64,000 nt of DNA. It comes from Heligmosomoides polygyrus polygyrus (lineage: Eukaryota > Nematoda > Chromadorea > Rhabditida > Heligmosomidae). A model generated the notes under the pieces. It saw only the letters and a list, made by a program, of their open reading frames with translations. It had not been told where the DNA came from and made no database searches. Both the position numbers and the translations under genes were made by a program. The DNA lies in the NCBI GenBank assembly GCA_947396885.1, contig OX377204.1, positions 38,835,975-38,899,974 on the forward strand. The letters run 5' to 3'. Below, piece after piece: positions 37,840-49,553 of the stretch (positions are counted from its first letter, which is position 1; each line of letters starts with the position of its first letter).

Positions 37840-37990
37840 AAAGTTCTGGAACAGGGCTAGCATATCGAAGTGGAGGGAAGCGTCGGTACTCACATCTACG
37901 CCAACTCGGCTCAAGATTCGGGTCCCACCCAGACGAACCAAACCTTCCACACGTCCGCGTTCGGTGAATTGGTATCGGAGCAATCATCAT
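37840..37990 (+). repeat. SINE-like element, family 1
   Basis: It has a degenerate tRNA-like head around 37860-37925 ending GATTCGGGTCCC, followed by the family body GACGAACCAAACCTTCCACA and TTCGGTGAATTGGTATC. It breaks off before the GACTTGCCTGGG part. Confidence 0.6.
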
Positions 37991-38765
37991 TTTCATTAGC
38001 GTCTGCCCCGCTTGGTGGCAGGGTCCGCTCTTCTGGTGTGGCGACGCCAATTCTCTGTGCGTTATAATGACAGGCGGCCACCAGCTACCTGTAAGTCCAA
38101 GTGCAACGTATCTAGCCAACGCTGTCTCGGACGTCCTCTGGACCGCCTTGCAGGGAACTAAAGGCTCAGGTCAATCAACGGTGGGATCGTCGTTAGCAGG
38201 ACAGATGTGGCAAAAGGCGAGCTTCGCGCAACTTGTTGGCGGCTATCGTATTCTCTCATACGGTGTCGGAGCTATCCGGGAGCGATATGGACTGTCTGGC
38301 ATTGCATAAGTCAAGCACGCATTCAATTCCAACAAATCCAGACCAACGAGAGTGCGTTGGCCCCAAATGGGTCGATTGACGCGGATCTCTCTCTCTGTTC
38401 GCTGCGGCTGGCAGCTATAGTTACAACTTTCAGATGTTCTCTATTCATCAACAAATCAGACCACCGCAATCTGCTGAATATAAAAAATCTGCCCGCGGCT
38501 TATTATTAGCGCCTTTTGCGTTTACAATGGCAGCGAGGTGGTCGACGCATCAACAATACTTGTGAAGCATTTGGTTCAAAAAACTTGTTGCTACGAATAT
38601 ATGTATGTGTATCAGCTCACACTTCTCTTATGGTTAGACTTCATTATGATTATGATTAAGTTGAACAATATTGTGAACTTCTTGTAAGCCCATCCACGGG
38701 GCATTCGCCTTCAGCGGTCAGTTTCAGGGCAACAATGTCGTCATCAAATTGTCTGTTAGTATTAC

Positions 38766-38830
38766 TGGCGCCATGTTGGTTGGGGGGGGGGGGGGGGTGG
38801 AGGGGCACCCCTCCAAAGCGTGGGTTCCTT
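38766..38830. mobile_element. Possible single end of a GGCGC-type MITE
   Basis: GGCGCCATGTTGGTTGGGGG resembles the terminus of the MITE at 32150 (GGCGCTATGGTAGTTGGGGG). It is followed by a G run and a short hairpin (GGAGGGG / CCCCTCC). I find no matching opposite end nearby, so this may be a broken element. Confidence 0.4.
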
Positions 38831-39639
38831 CAACGAACAGCTCACGGAACATGTTGCGCTTCCTTGGCGTAATCCACCCAGTTCTAGGATTCCGTTGAAG
38901 TATGAAACTACAGTAAGAGATTAGGGAAGAAGAATGGTACTCACAACCGGGCACCGCCCCCTATCATGCATTGCACCGCATTACTTACGTGTTATGAAGT
39001 TTGTTCACTGACCACCATACTTTACGCTACCCTTTGGTTCCATCTCATACTGACCACTAGAACTTGGCCTGTCGGCCACCTAGGACGGTCTATTGGAGGC
39101 AGTGCCAGACTAATCGATTAGTTCACTTGTAAACAGGAGGAAAGGGAAAAAAAAGGATAAAGGACGGCGTTGCTAAATCCTTATCCTTATCTTTATTGGG
39201 GACATGTGATACTATGCACATGTAACTGTGACCGACAAGGGAACAGGGCTGTCGAAATTCCATGACAAACAACCTTGTGAAAAGAGCTTGAAACAATAAC
39301 GAGCCTACGCGAAAACTAGTCCAAATAATATAAAAACAACGGAAAGGGAACAACTAACAGGAAAAACTAAAAAGAAGAAAGGAAATAATGCTGTCAAGTG
39401 GCCCTGCCTCAGAGCAGAATGCGGGAAACTGAGATTGTTTCAAAAGCTTATTTATGATTGCTTTGAAAGCCGAAAGTTTAAGAGGTATTTGAAAAACACT
39501 TGCACAACTTCACGTATTCGCTCCCCGCCCCTCCTCGGTTCTGTAATTGTCCCCAAAATCCCTTTTTTGGGTTGCGTTACGCATTTCACTTCTACGGCAT
39601 ATCGTGAAGATGTCTTGAATGCGTATTTGGCCATATAAT

Positions 39640-39830
39640 GATTTGCGGTGGTCTTCCGATGAGAAAATATAGCGCTTTACCCTTCTCAGACAAGTCTGGT
39701 ACGAATTCACCGACCTCGGAGGGATGGAAGGCTTGGTTGGCTTGGTCGGGAAATCCGAAGCAGGAACCTGGTATCGGGTGCATGCGACAGCCGGCACCTC
39801 CCCCGACTGCGCTACACGCGCCCAAATAGT
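39640..39830 (-). repeat. SINE-like element, family 1, with tRNA-like head
   Basis: On the minus strand the head reads GTGTAGCGCAGTCGGGGGAG, a good A-box match, then CCGATACCAGGTTCC in the B-box position. The body has CCAACCAAGCCTTCCATCCC, GGTCGGTGAATT, a GACTTGTCTGAGAAGGGTA segment, and tail CGCAAATCATTATATGG. It ends about 150 bp before the first visible par-6 exon and is on the opposite strand. Confidence 0.7.
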
Positions 39831-39977
39831 AGAAAACGTTCCTATAAACGACAAAGGCATGATGGTCTGCCACCAGCCTTCCCTAAATGATGGTGGCAGC
39901 ATATCGTGCTTGGTAGTGTGAGCCGTTTTTGCAGCAAGGATATGAGACTTACTCGTACCACGATCCATTCTTTCCAG

Positions 39978-40223
39978 GAGGTGAAAACTCGCCATAAAAT
40001 CTCAGTTTCGGCGCGGAGTTCCGACGTTTTCTCCATCCTCGTTGGTGCTGGCAATTCCAACACCCTCATTCGAGCAGTTCGCTGCCACTATACAGGTAAG
40101 TCAACGAAATAGGTGAAACTCGCCATAAAATCTCAGTTCGGCGCGGAGTTCCGACGTTTCTCCATCCTCGTTGGTGCTGGCATTCCAACACCCTCATTCG
40201 AGCAGTTCGCTGCCACTATACAG
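39978..40223 (+). repeat. par-6: Tandem duplicate of a par-6 exon, probable assembly artefact
   Basis: The block 39981-40112 is repeated at 40113 onward, including the exon and the start of its intron (CAGGTAAGTCAACGA). The first copy has one extra base in at least four short homopolymers or repeated-base spots (GAAAACT vs GAAACT, CAGTTTCG vs CAGTTCG, GTTTTCTC vs GTTTCTC, GGCAATTC vs GGCATTC), which destroys the PB1 frame. Copy 2 is in frame but lacks the real acceptor (TTTCCAG, 39971-39977), which stands only before copy 1. The true sequence is probably one exon. Confidence 0.88.
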
Positions 40224-43200
40224 GTAAGTCAACGAATGGTTGATCTTGAGTGACTGTTGGGTCGTAGTAGTTTAAAAAGATCTCCGCGAAATCGTATTCG
40301 AAGCATGGATGTCGATGCCACAAGCGATCCAACTGTCACAATCATGGAAGCTACCCTACCATCCTAGTAGACCACCACTGTGCGTCTCGTGGTACCGTGG
40401 GTTGCTGCGTTAACTTGTTTCCCGGCAACCCACGGCACCACGGCCCTCTGTTTCATAGGTACTGTTTTTACATATGTTTAATGTCGACGGGTGAAGGGGT
40501 ATGGTACAAATTGCGAGCTTGTTGGAATGATCACGTCGGACTTCAGGCTTCCCCATTCAGACAGCGGCGAAGCTTTTACGACGCTTCGTGTTACCCACCC
40601 ATCCCAATCCATTAGCTAGCCAGACTTAACGTAGCTTAACTTGCCCCATCCGATGAGAGAGTGTGCTTTAACGTACCACCGAGTTGTGCGTTTCCAAGTT
40701 AGGTGACGTTGCAGTTGAGACCACTCATCACACAACCAATCCGCCTAGTCTTTCAGAATGAGGTCCTACCACTGGCAGAGACCTGAATCGCGGTTCTGTA
40801 GTGAACAACGGAAAATCTCTTTCTGGGACACTAACCCACATATCATTCAAGCAAATATGACGCCTTCTTTGGGCTGTTGACCAAGATTGTTACACGCCTT
40901 ATTTCGGCTTACGTTTCGGCACCTTCGCCCTCTTCAAAGCCTGAAAATTTTGGTCAACAGCTTGAAGAGAAAGTCGTATTTGTGTTTGTCAACTTGTCCA
41001 GATTCATAGAAGGCCGAACTCGGACAGTTCCACATGTCGTAGTTGCCTTCGGCGTGCACGTGCAACACATTTTGGCCGGTTCTTGGCAGTGGAGTAGGTG
41101 TTCGAGATGATAGTACACCATATTAAAGACGTGCTTGGACAGTCTTGGTCGCCTTTTACGTGAGTTCCGGCTTCTCCATTGAAACAACAGGTAAAGTTTA
41201 AGCATCCATGCTTTTCGACTGGCCAGACCAGGTTCGCAGACGAGCCGTTCCTCTTCGTTCTCATGACGAACGAGCTGGTGGTGTGTATGTAGTCGTGTTC
41301 GTAGCGAGCGGAGCACTAACCTCCCCTACGGCTGTTTGACGGATGAGGCGAACGATTCCTTTTCATGGTCTCGGCAAGTGTGTTCCCAGATAAGGTACCG
41401 TGGACCAGGTAGCGAACTGAACCTGGAATCGACAGCGCGTACAGTGGTAATCTGGCTTCAGCTTTCGACTGCGCTACTGCACAATCATTAATCTGAGGTT
41501 CAAAACATTGTAACGAAATTTCCATCTAACAGCGACAGAATAGGACACAAATGCTACCTTTGTAGAGGGCAAGAATCATCGCTGATTTCCAATTTCGGAC
41601 GTATTGAGGTGCTGTAAAATAATTCCTTAACAGTGAGTGAAAATATGAATGCGAAAGTACTCAATCCAGGAAAAATCTTCAGAATCATCAGTTGTCTGCA
41701 AAAATAATGACATAGTGTGTTCTGCTGTCGTTTCCGGAGTAAATATGAAGTAAACCACTGAAAAGATACAAAACTTAATGTCCTTGTTTGACACAGACCA
41801 CAGAGCAGATTTAGCTATAAAGAAATCCGGCGAAGAGGTCTAGCTTTGATCTAAAGAACGTCTAGATCTCGAATTTTTAGAACAGAAGTTAGTTTTAATT
41901 TTTTTCAGTCTTGCTTTAAAAACAGAACTATTTGGCGATTCTAGAACGTAAGACGGCAACATCTGTATCCACCTAGCAGAACGAAAGAAAAATTGTTGTA
42001 CATTTTGGAGTGCGTGTTAGTATTTATTCTGGTGTTATGTAATATTAGTAAACTGGTCCGTCCCTGCATGGTCAATTCCAGTACCTAGTTGGCTTCCCCT
42101 TTAAGAATTTTGAAGGCAAAAACTAAATCTATGAATATCCTCTGGTAAAATAGTGTGTTAAGCTTAAACAAATTTAACCTTCTTTTGTAGTTTAGTACGG
42201 TCTGAGGGTGCCAGGGTTGGGAAAGGATCTGTGCATCAGAATCCTTGTTTGTTGGACTTTTTCAATCCTACGTTGAAGTCTCTGCAGTTGGACTTTAAAT
42301 CTGTGGCGCATATTCCAAAATGGGGACCACGTATGCCTTGTATAATAATGAGGATTTGATAACTGCAGCATTCAGTATTTCTGCGTTTTGTAATCATAGT
42401 GGCATACGCCTTGCGAACAATTGAATCTATGTAGGCTTCAAAATTTGGATCAGGTCATCGGATCGTGATTTGGAGAACTCTGAACTGTTGAACTCTTCTT
42501 GCAAGGGAAAATCTTCCTTGCTCTCATGACATGAAGAGCCCACATCATTGAACACTGCTCGGAAGGAATCAGAAGGGATGAGATATTAACGATCGCATTT
42601 CAGGATCTCCATCGCCTAACTAAAGAGCAGAGGGCAACAACTCATATCACTTATGTGTCGCACGATGGCAGCACCCTACCAATTTCAAATGACGAGGTAA
42701 CCTTGAAAATTACGTCAGCTGTACTCTTTCTGCAGTCCTCCCGTAGGACTCGGATATGTTCCGAGGATAGTTAAATGCTCCTGCTAAGCAGAGCTTGTAG
42801 AGATGGGCTTGCCACAAACAGAGATTTGTTGCTGCCCATGTTTGCCAACATTCCATGGCCTTGTAATTTAGAACTTAAGAAAAGCCCTGGAAACGCGAGA
42901 TAAAGTACTTCGACTCCTCGTACAGCACAAAGGAGAGTCGCTCGAGGAGCAGTACGGCTACGGTGTAGCGCCAGCAGCACTGATTCGCAAGAAGCGGAAG
43001 GTTTCCATTTCGGCTCCACAGGACTTCCGAAGGGTTGGTTAGGTTCTGCATCTCTCGCCGCGCGCACGGAGTTGCATTCGTCAGATTCCTTCATCGTGGT
43101 CCAGAGCGTTTTCAGGTCTCGTCGATACTGGACGCAGATGTCCTTCCGCACGAGCTCCGACGGGTACGGCTGTGCAAGTTCTACAACAACAAGCCCTTGG

Positions 43201-44316
43201 GCTTCTACATTAGAGACGGTTAGTCATGAGAAATCCTAGCCAATTTCCTTACAAGGTCGAAAATGGTCGGCAGAAGGCTACATGGTTTTTACTTGTTTGG
43301 GGCGCATTCATCCTTTAAAACCGTCATGTTTTTTGTTGTTGAAATTTGACAGCTGCGCTTCACTGAATCTCTGCGAAGTATTTTTTTAACGAAACTCTGA
43401 TAGGAGGATTGATGCTCCCCGGGCTTTTTCTAGCTGCCATGCACGCCACCATCACTCCTCAGCTACTTTTTGTTTGACACGTGCTGTTGATTGTCAAGAA
43501 CTGCGATGATGAGCGATTGACACTAACCGATGGGAAATATGTGCTCATGTTCCAGGATTCTCCGAGCGGCTCACTCCATGGGGTGTTTCTGTGGCGCCGG
43601 GCATCTTCATCTCGCGACTTCTACCAAACGGCCTTGCCGCCTCAACGAATCTGCTCAACGTGAACGACGAGATAGTCGAGGTGAACGGAATCGACGTGAG
43701 TGAGAACATCTGCCGTACCTTCTCGTGCGCCTCGAGATGCCATGTCTAGGTATCTGGGAAAACGCTCGACCAAGTCACGGACGTCATGATCGCGAACTCA
43801 GCGAACCTGATCCTCACTGTCCGGCCTGCGCTGCCGGCGCCCTACATCAGCATGCCGTACCTTCTGCCCCCTCCTTGTGCACTGACGCCGTTCCCGCCCG
43901 GTTACTACAGTCCCTACGGCTGCAGCCCCAACCGAGATTACGGCCTGCCGCCGGGCATACCGCCCGGGTACTGCAGTCCGCAGTTGACGCAGTCGCTCTA
44001 TGTCCCCAGCAATCTCAGCCACTTCGCTGTCGAGAACCACCCCGAGATGGCGCGGTATGTGGCTGCTGTTTCTTCGTAGTCTCGCCACTGTCGTTGAGAA
44101 ATGACACTGCTTTTCAGGATGCCGCTCTCCCAGCCGTTCAACTGCTCCTCGTTCTCTCGGGAGAGCACGTGGCGAATCAGCGACAAGTTGGCGAAGATGT
44201 CGCTCCGGTCACGCGATTCTCCGCACAGCGCCGATCGGAAGAAGCGGCCGCTTACCGTCCACTGCTCCACGCAGCACCCCCTTCCATTGCCACCGTACGC
44301 ATTCTACGGCTACTAG
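39978..44316 (+). CDS. par-6: PAR-6 polarity scaffold (PB1, semi-CRIB, PDZ), seven exons visible plus one duplicated
   Basis: PAR-6 links atypical PKC, CDC-42 and PAR-3 in the cortical polarity complex. Exons: 39978-40095 (see duplication) or the in-frame copy 40113-40223, 42604-42696, 42872-43033, 43116-43218, 43556-43695, 43750-44054 and 44118-44316 (TAG stop); all phases join. PB1 domain: [34 protein letters not shown], then GYG. Semi-[13 protein letters not shown] then [31 protein letters not shown] (carboxylate-binding loop), [53 protein letters not shown] Pro/Tyr-rich tail follows. About 370 residues are seen, near the usual family length; only a short N-terminal exon with the start codon is missing. 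Confidence 0.93.
40388..40442. repeat. Hairpin, 18-bp arms
   Basis: Arms CGTGGTACCGTGGGTTGC and GCAACCCACGGCACCACG pair at 17 of 18 positions around a 19-base loop. It lies in the par-6 intron after the PB1 exon. Its function is unknown; it may be a MITE remnant. Confidence 0.7.
40443..41899 (+). other. par-6 intron interior, unassigned
   Basis: A minus-strand stretch near 40954-41316 is open in two frames with several Cys residues, but neither shows a family motif. No exon is recognised. Confidence 0.35.
41900..42480 (-). pseudogene. Old CR1/Jockey-type LINE, 3' fragment in a par-6 intron
   Basis: On the minus strand broken frames give [16 protein letters not shown], then [16 protein letters not shown] and [11 protein letters not shown], the C-terminal thumb-side sequences of this LINE group (compare AYVRPMLEHGT and DLVTVYKMIKG in the copy at 36.3-37.2 kb). 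It contains many stops. It is antisense to par-6 and ends about 120 bp before the next par-6 exon. Confidence 0.7.
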
Positions 44317-46015
44317 TGTCCTCGAAGGCGTCGTGAAATGATCCGAAACCTTTCCACATGTACATGTTCTCATTCCACTGTGAATTGAAGGTCAGAAAAA
44401 CAAACAGGAGCTTTTAGGAAAGGCTAGAACTCTTTCTCACCGCTTCTGGAGTACCGCATAGCCATTAGAGAAAGCACGTGATCCGGCTTTCCGAGTAGTG
44501 TGACAGTTATTTTTCTGCGAAGCTCTCTTCTTTGTAAGTGTTCCAGGACACATCATATTTTGGAGACCATTTACGGAGTACATTCAGAGGTTGGTGCCCA
44601 ATAACGTACAGGATTTCTTCTAGTTCCTACGTTCTTGCCTAATCTATTCGATAAGTATTATTTCAGTAGTCCCACCAATCGTGTCTGCCTTCGAATGTAT
44701 CGAATGTTGCATTGTTAATGTGTGCATACTACTAGAGATCGGCCTAATTTATTTATTTGCATCCTCTGCTGTTTATGGCTATGACACTTTCTTGTTCAGG
44801 CTGTTTCTCGTTTGAAACATTAGGATTTGTGAATGAAAGGAAGAAAGCAGAGTCGAAGCCACTCAAAGCACAGTTTACAAGAATAATATGCGAAACGGCT
44901 GAAAAACATTGTTTAATTAGAACACTTTTTCACCTGAGGACACCCTTCGACGACAAAAGCAAATAGGTAGCAGCATTTCTTACGGCATTCTTAGCCTTCA
45001 GCGTTTGCCCTTTCAATGTTTGCCCATTCTAGTGACAGCTTCCCCTGGAAGGATTCAAAACGTACAAAAATGTAGAGGACCGCTACATTTGAGAGCATTA
45101 TTCCCAATCATGAAGTTGGATGCATGGGTACGGAAGAGTTGTGCTTTCCCTTTATAGTATGTAGTGCTTCCGGGAAGGGTGGAGTCATGGCACGAGATTG
45201 GCGGCCCTAGCTGCGAAGCGGGACAGACGCTGAAGAAGAAGCACGGAATGTTTATAGCTGAAATGTTTGCTCTATTTTAGCGTACATAGATTGGCCTTAA
45301 AGAGGCAGACGAGACGTATGCGTAACATGCTTCGCGAACATTTGTATTAGTTAGCGCTCATTTCCTATGAAAGGTACGGGGACGAACCTGTTCGAATCGC
45401 TGTTGTATCGAGCTGCACGTTTCTGAAAGCACCGTTTTAGAGCCATCGGTTAAATAGAACTAACGATATCCACACGCACTTAACAATCTTAGCCAGTGTA
45501 AAGGCGCTCACCTGCGAAAATGTTCCGTCGATTGAAGTGCAGTCAGGCGCCAGCCCGTGCCATTCAACATATTGAACACTTGAAAAGGCTTTAAAAACAA
45601 AATTAACATTTTGAAACCAAGTTAGGCGAAAATAGAGAGATTAAATGGACGGGTCTTACGAGGACAACAATCTTCTTCACAAACTATTGGTGCACGTCGC
45701 AAAGGTGAACAGCAGAGCCGAGCCGTTGCTCCTACCGTAGTCGCGGCAACCAATAGGGCACTGATCGAACACATCTCCGCCACCTAGGGGCTAGCTAAGG
45801 TATTGGCCACCTATATGCAAGCAGGAGTGGTGAGGTTCTAGTATTCGATTATGCTCAGATTTCACCCAGATAGGTTGTTTAAGGCGCTCATCACTTATAT
45901 GAGCTCCGCTTTCAAATTTAGGTTGAATTTCTGAAAGAAGGTTTGAAGGCGTTCCCTGACTAGTGGAAATGTGGAGCTTGGAACGGGAGTAAATGAGAGA
46001 AATAGGATCTTGTAG
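44317..46015. other. par-6 downstream region, unassigned
   Basis: It includes the presumed par-6 3' UTR. No other gene, RNA or repeat of this window is recognised. Confidence 0.35.
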
Positions 46016-46099
46016 ATCTCTTCGTTATCGATTCCATCTCACAATGGGAAGGAAGAAAATCCCGCACCCATTGTGAGATGGAATCGATAACGAAGAGAT
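46016..46099. repeat. Perfect 33-bp hairpin with 18-base loop
   Basis: The arms 46016-46048 and 46067-46099 are exact reverse complements and contain CGATTCCATCTCACAATGGG. The absence of any mismatch suggests a recent origin or an assembly fold-back. Confidence 0.92.
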
Positions 46100-46659
46100 G
46101 ACAGAACATTCTGTTCACGGGGATTCCTGTGGCGCTTCTTCAGACTACATCGTGATGAGCTCGTCACTTCTTACTTCCGGAGGCCGCAGATCCTCCCTGC
46201 TGCAAAAATTCTTTGCAACTGACATTGGCTACCGACCGCTCACATGTGTTGCTCTCGGATACAGCCTTAAAGCTCTTCTTTGTTGAAGCAACTTGAAATG
46301 CGGCCCCAGGTTGGTTGTTCGAGCCTTTAAGATGAGGATTTCACAGAAGTTCATTGAAAAGCAGGTGGTAGCAATTTGTAGGGTTCTCCTTCCTCGACTA
46401 TGCAGTCCGAAAAGATGTCCGGTACAAGTCGCGTAGGTGAGCAGCGGAGCGGGGGTGCGGTAACGGCAGATCACCGACCGTACTCACGCACTGTACCGTA
46501 ATCACTCCAGCCAATCAAACCCGAAACGAACACGCCCCTTCTATGGCACTGCGGGGCTCAGCCGCACAGGCAGAGTCCGTGAGGTATCGATCAACGGTCA
46601 GCTGTTAGGTTGGAGAGGGGGTTGAGACGAGGCATGCGGAGGAACTCCGCCACGCGGTC

Positions 46660-46925
46660 CAACCAAGCTAAACGTGATGAAATGGCCTACAACCCGGAGT
46701 TCCTTCCCTTGCCAAAGCCGTGCCCGAAGGGCACGTCTGCGTCCATCTGGGAAGTTCAACAAGCTCGCCACGGATGTCACTCAACCTACACGTGCTGAAA
46801 TGGCCCACAACCCGGAGTTCCTTCCCTTGCCAAAGCCGTGCCCGAAGGGCACGTCTGCGTTCACCTGGGAAGTTCAACCAGCCCGCCACGGGGACCACCT
46901 AAACTACATGTGTTAAAATGGCCCA
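46660..46925. repeat. 118-bp tandem repeat, about 2.3 units
   Basis: Units start near 46674, 46792 and 46910 with GAAATGGCCYACAACCCGGA (third unit partial). Each full unit has GTGCCCGAAGGGCAC, a small hairpin, and CTGGGAAGTTCAAC. The period is not a multiple of three, and frames in the repeat shift between units, so it is unlikely to be coding. Confidence 0.85.
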
Positions 46926-47934
46926 CCTGGTCACTACCAACCTCGAAGGCAGTACCTCGCAGAGGAGGCGCATTCGATCGATGCCGTGGCTGCCGCGATT
47001 ACGGTAGAAGTAACGACGAGTTCGCCGCACCCTCGCGGCCGCTACCGCACCCCGCCGCTGTCACCGCACCCTCCGCTGCTCACCTCCGCGACATGTACCA
47101 GATGTCCTCCTCGTAAACGGCACGGTTGGTCCCTATCGCGCTTTTGCCTGAATTGCACTTCCGCCGGAAGGAGGTGGTCTTCCACTGCAGAACGATGGGA
47201 GTGCGGCAACACGGAGTAGACACCACCATCGGATGGTAAGTATGTGGTCGAGTTCAGGATGAGTTGTACCGTTGGGTGATACTGATGCCCAGTGACCATT
47301 TTGCTACTTCACGAAGATAAAGTTTCCATGGAGAAGAAAGACAGAAAGAAGCCCTGTGGCAAGGTAGTCGTCCGGCTTTCGTTCTTCATATCCAAATTTT
47401 CCGACACTGCACTCGTCTTCGAAAGCCATCTCGATTCCTGCGTCGAAGTGTCCGCCGTCGAACTTGTAAAAAGGACTTCTTGTTGCAGATAACTTCTTCC
47501 AGCTTCGTTGTCACCAGCGGCTTCCGTTGGTGATTAGCAGTTGATGACACATTCGGCTTACCGCGATGAGGATTAAGTCGAAGGAAGGCTAAACGAGGTA
47601 GCAGGATCTCGTAGGAGGCAACCAGGTGGACGACAGATGTATACATGACAAAGCCTACACCTCCGACGTAACGGGACAGAACCTTCTCCCCCGAATGACA
47701 CGTGTTCCGCCTTTCAAAGGGCGCACGTACTTTCTTACGGCGTTTCGTCGTCTCCTGCGTGGAAATCTAAAATCCAACCTCTTCCAGAAGAGACCGGCGT
47801 TAGAGGACACTGTCGTGGCGTTGTAGACACAAAGCATGGTGACGCGTCGTGCTTTTGTCGTCTTGCTCCAGAATCAACGACGTTTTATGCAACCTGAAAT
47901 TTCCATGAACCTTATCGGTTGTACATAGTACTGT
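46926..47934. other. Unassigned
   Basis: CAC/CGC-rich sequence at 47020-47100, then ordinary sequence. Open frames on both strands carry no motif. Confidence 0.3.
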
Positions 47935-48130
47935 ACAACGTCGAAGCCTACACAATCCAGCGTGCTGGGTTCGAGTCTGGTGCTGTGCTATCGTGGTAAA
48001 AATAAGCCCTCCATGAACAGCCTTGCCAGGGCTGCGGTTCCGACTTAGCTAGGCTTCCGAAGAAACGTCGAACTACCTGCGGGAGATTAGGCACGCATTG
48101 CTACCTTTACACCACGATGAGGCGCTCAAT
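47935..48130. repeat. tRNA-like SINE remnants, two orientations
   Basis: On the + strand, CAGCGTGCTGGGTTCGAGTC includes a B-box match. On the minus strand, CATCGTGGTGTAAAGGTAGC resembles the A-box region of the unit at 19.8 kb (TGGTGTAATGG) and is followed by CAGGTAGTTCGACGTT. This suggests two facing tRNA-like pieces, as in the 9.0 kb foldback but shorter and more decayed. Confidence 0.5.
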
Positions 48131-49040
48131 CATAGAAGGACCGACATGAGCTGATAAGGCATCGCCAAACCCGTGGATTATTGATAGCTTCGTATTCATG
48201 CTCGCATCTTCGATCCGAAAATGCAACGAGAGCAACAGAAATGCTGAGGGTTCCAAAAGAGGCTTCTGAAGACTAGTTCTGAACGGCTAAGTTCCAACTT
48301 TTTGAGAGACATCGACTTTTTAGGTGCTAACAATGGATGGAACTAACTATAACGAAGGAGCCTTGCTCGTAAACGTTTTAAAAGAGTACTTCGTGCCAAA
48401 TAAGCTCGGGACAATGAGAGATCATTGGAGGGCTAAATAACCATTGAGAAGCGACGTCAACCTGTGTCCAACAGAACAACACAACTAAACATCGGAGCTG
48501 CTTGAAGAAACTTGGAACAGATATAGCATTTTCACATTCGACAATATCTGCTCGACAGAAGCTATCAGATTTAGCTCCACTACGAGTGAGGACGAAGCCA
48601 AGGATAGAATTCACTGAAATCCTATGGTGAACCTGATTTTTGGTTGTTTCCCAACGACGTTGCTAGGTGCTAATTTCGCATGTAAAAGGCAACTTCTGTA
48701 GTAGTATGCAATCATTCCTAAAAGCAGGCAAATAACAGACGAACTGTGTCGCGACGCCAGTTGACTAAAGAAAAATAGAAGCGAGACGGACTGCTAAAGG
48801 ACATGATCGCTAAGAAGTCTTTGATATACATTGTCATTTGCATACGGGAAATACTTTCCGAAAGCTAGGTGTTGTTCATGGGTTCAAAGCCCACTTTTTG
48901 TTGAATTTTGTGGTTTACCACAGTAAATTTCACGTCTTAAGAGAAACCTTAATCGATGCCGCATGTGCGTGATGGAATTTAGTAAGGAAGCTTCAGTTGG
49001 ATAAAAAACTAAACATCATGGATACGATTTTTGTAAGCGT
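48131..49040. other. Unassigned, 5' flank of the RTE insertion
   Basis: No gene recognised. This is the pre-insertion target sequence that continues at 52499. Confidence 0.4.
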
Positions 49041-49050
49041 ACATGGACGT
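49040..49050. repeat. RTE target-site duplication, 5' copy
   Basis: TACATGGACGT, identical to 52488-52498, directly before the 5' end of the RTE. Confidence 0.85.
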
Positions 49051-49059
49051 CCACGGATC

Positions 49060-49100
49060 TCCCTCGATAGAGAGCCTTCGGGCTCTCTTGTTAAGAGGGA
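49060..49100 (+). promoter_or_regulatory. UUCG-capped hairpin in the RTE 5' UTR
   Basis: Outer stem TCCCTC (49060-49065) with GAGGGA (49095-49100), inner stem GAGAGCC (49070-49076) with GGCTCTC (49081-49087), closed by a TTCG loop with C-G closing pair. It lies 9 bases from the element's 5' end, and the terminal CCACG could also pair with CGTGG at 49126-49130. Some RTE and R2 elements start with self-cleaving HDV-like ribozymes; I could not fit that fold by eye. Confidence 0.6.
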
Positions 49101-49553
49101 TCTCGGGCCGCTTGTCGCAGGGCCACGTGGCGCGTCCCCGGGTGGTGGATAGGGGAATTAAACGCGAACCAAATGCGACCGTGTACTGCCCAGAGACGCA
49201 GGTGGGATGCAGGGGATGGACTCCTTGCTCCTGCTGTGTCGGGTCGATGCGTTCCTTGTGCGTGGGAGCGGCATGTTCGTGCACAGTGTGCGTGGATGTG
49301 TCCGTGACTGTGCGGATTGTAACTGTGTCGGCTCGGCCAAAAGCTTGCACTCGGTAGACTGGGAGTACATGCAAGGCGATTCGAGGCCGCCTTAAGTCTC
49401 GCCCCGTCCCTTCGGGCAGTCTGGCTGGCTGCCCGGAGTACCCCGCCCGCACGACAGAGCCTGACTAGCTACCCGTGTTGTATTCCAGTCAAACACAGCA
49501 GCACTAAAGGGCCTCATTCCCCTGACCCCGAAAGAGCCCCCATTTCTGCAGCG

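Noticed and set aside
46610..46916. Repeat protein encoded by the 118-bp tandem repeat
   Set aside because: The period is not a multiple of three, so successive units are read in different frames.
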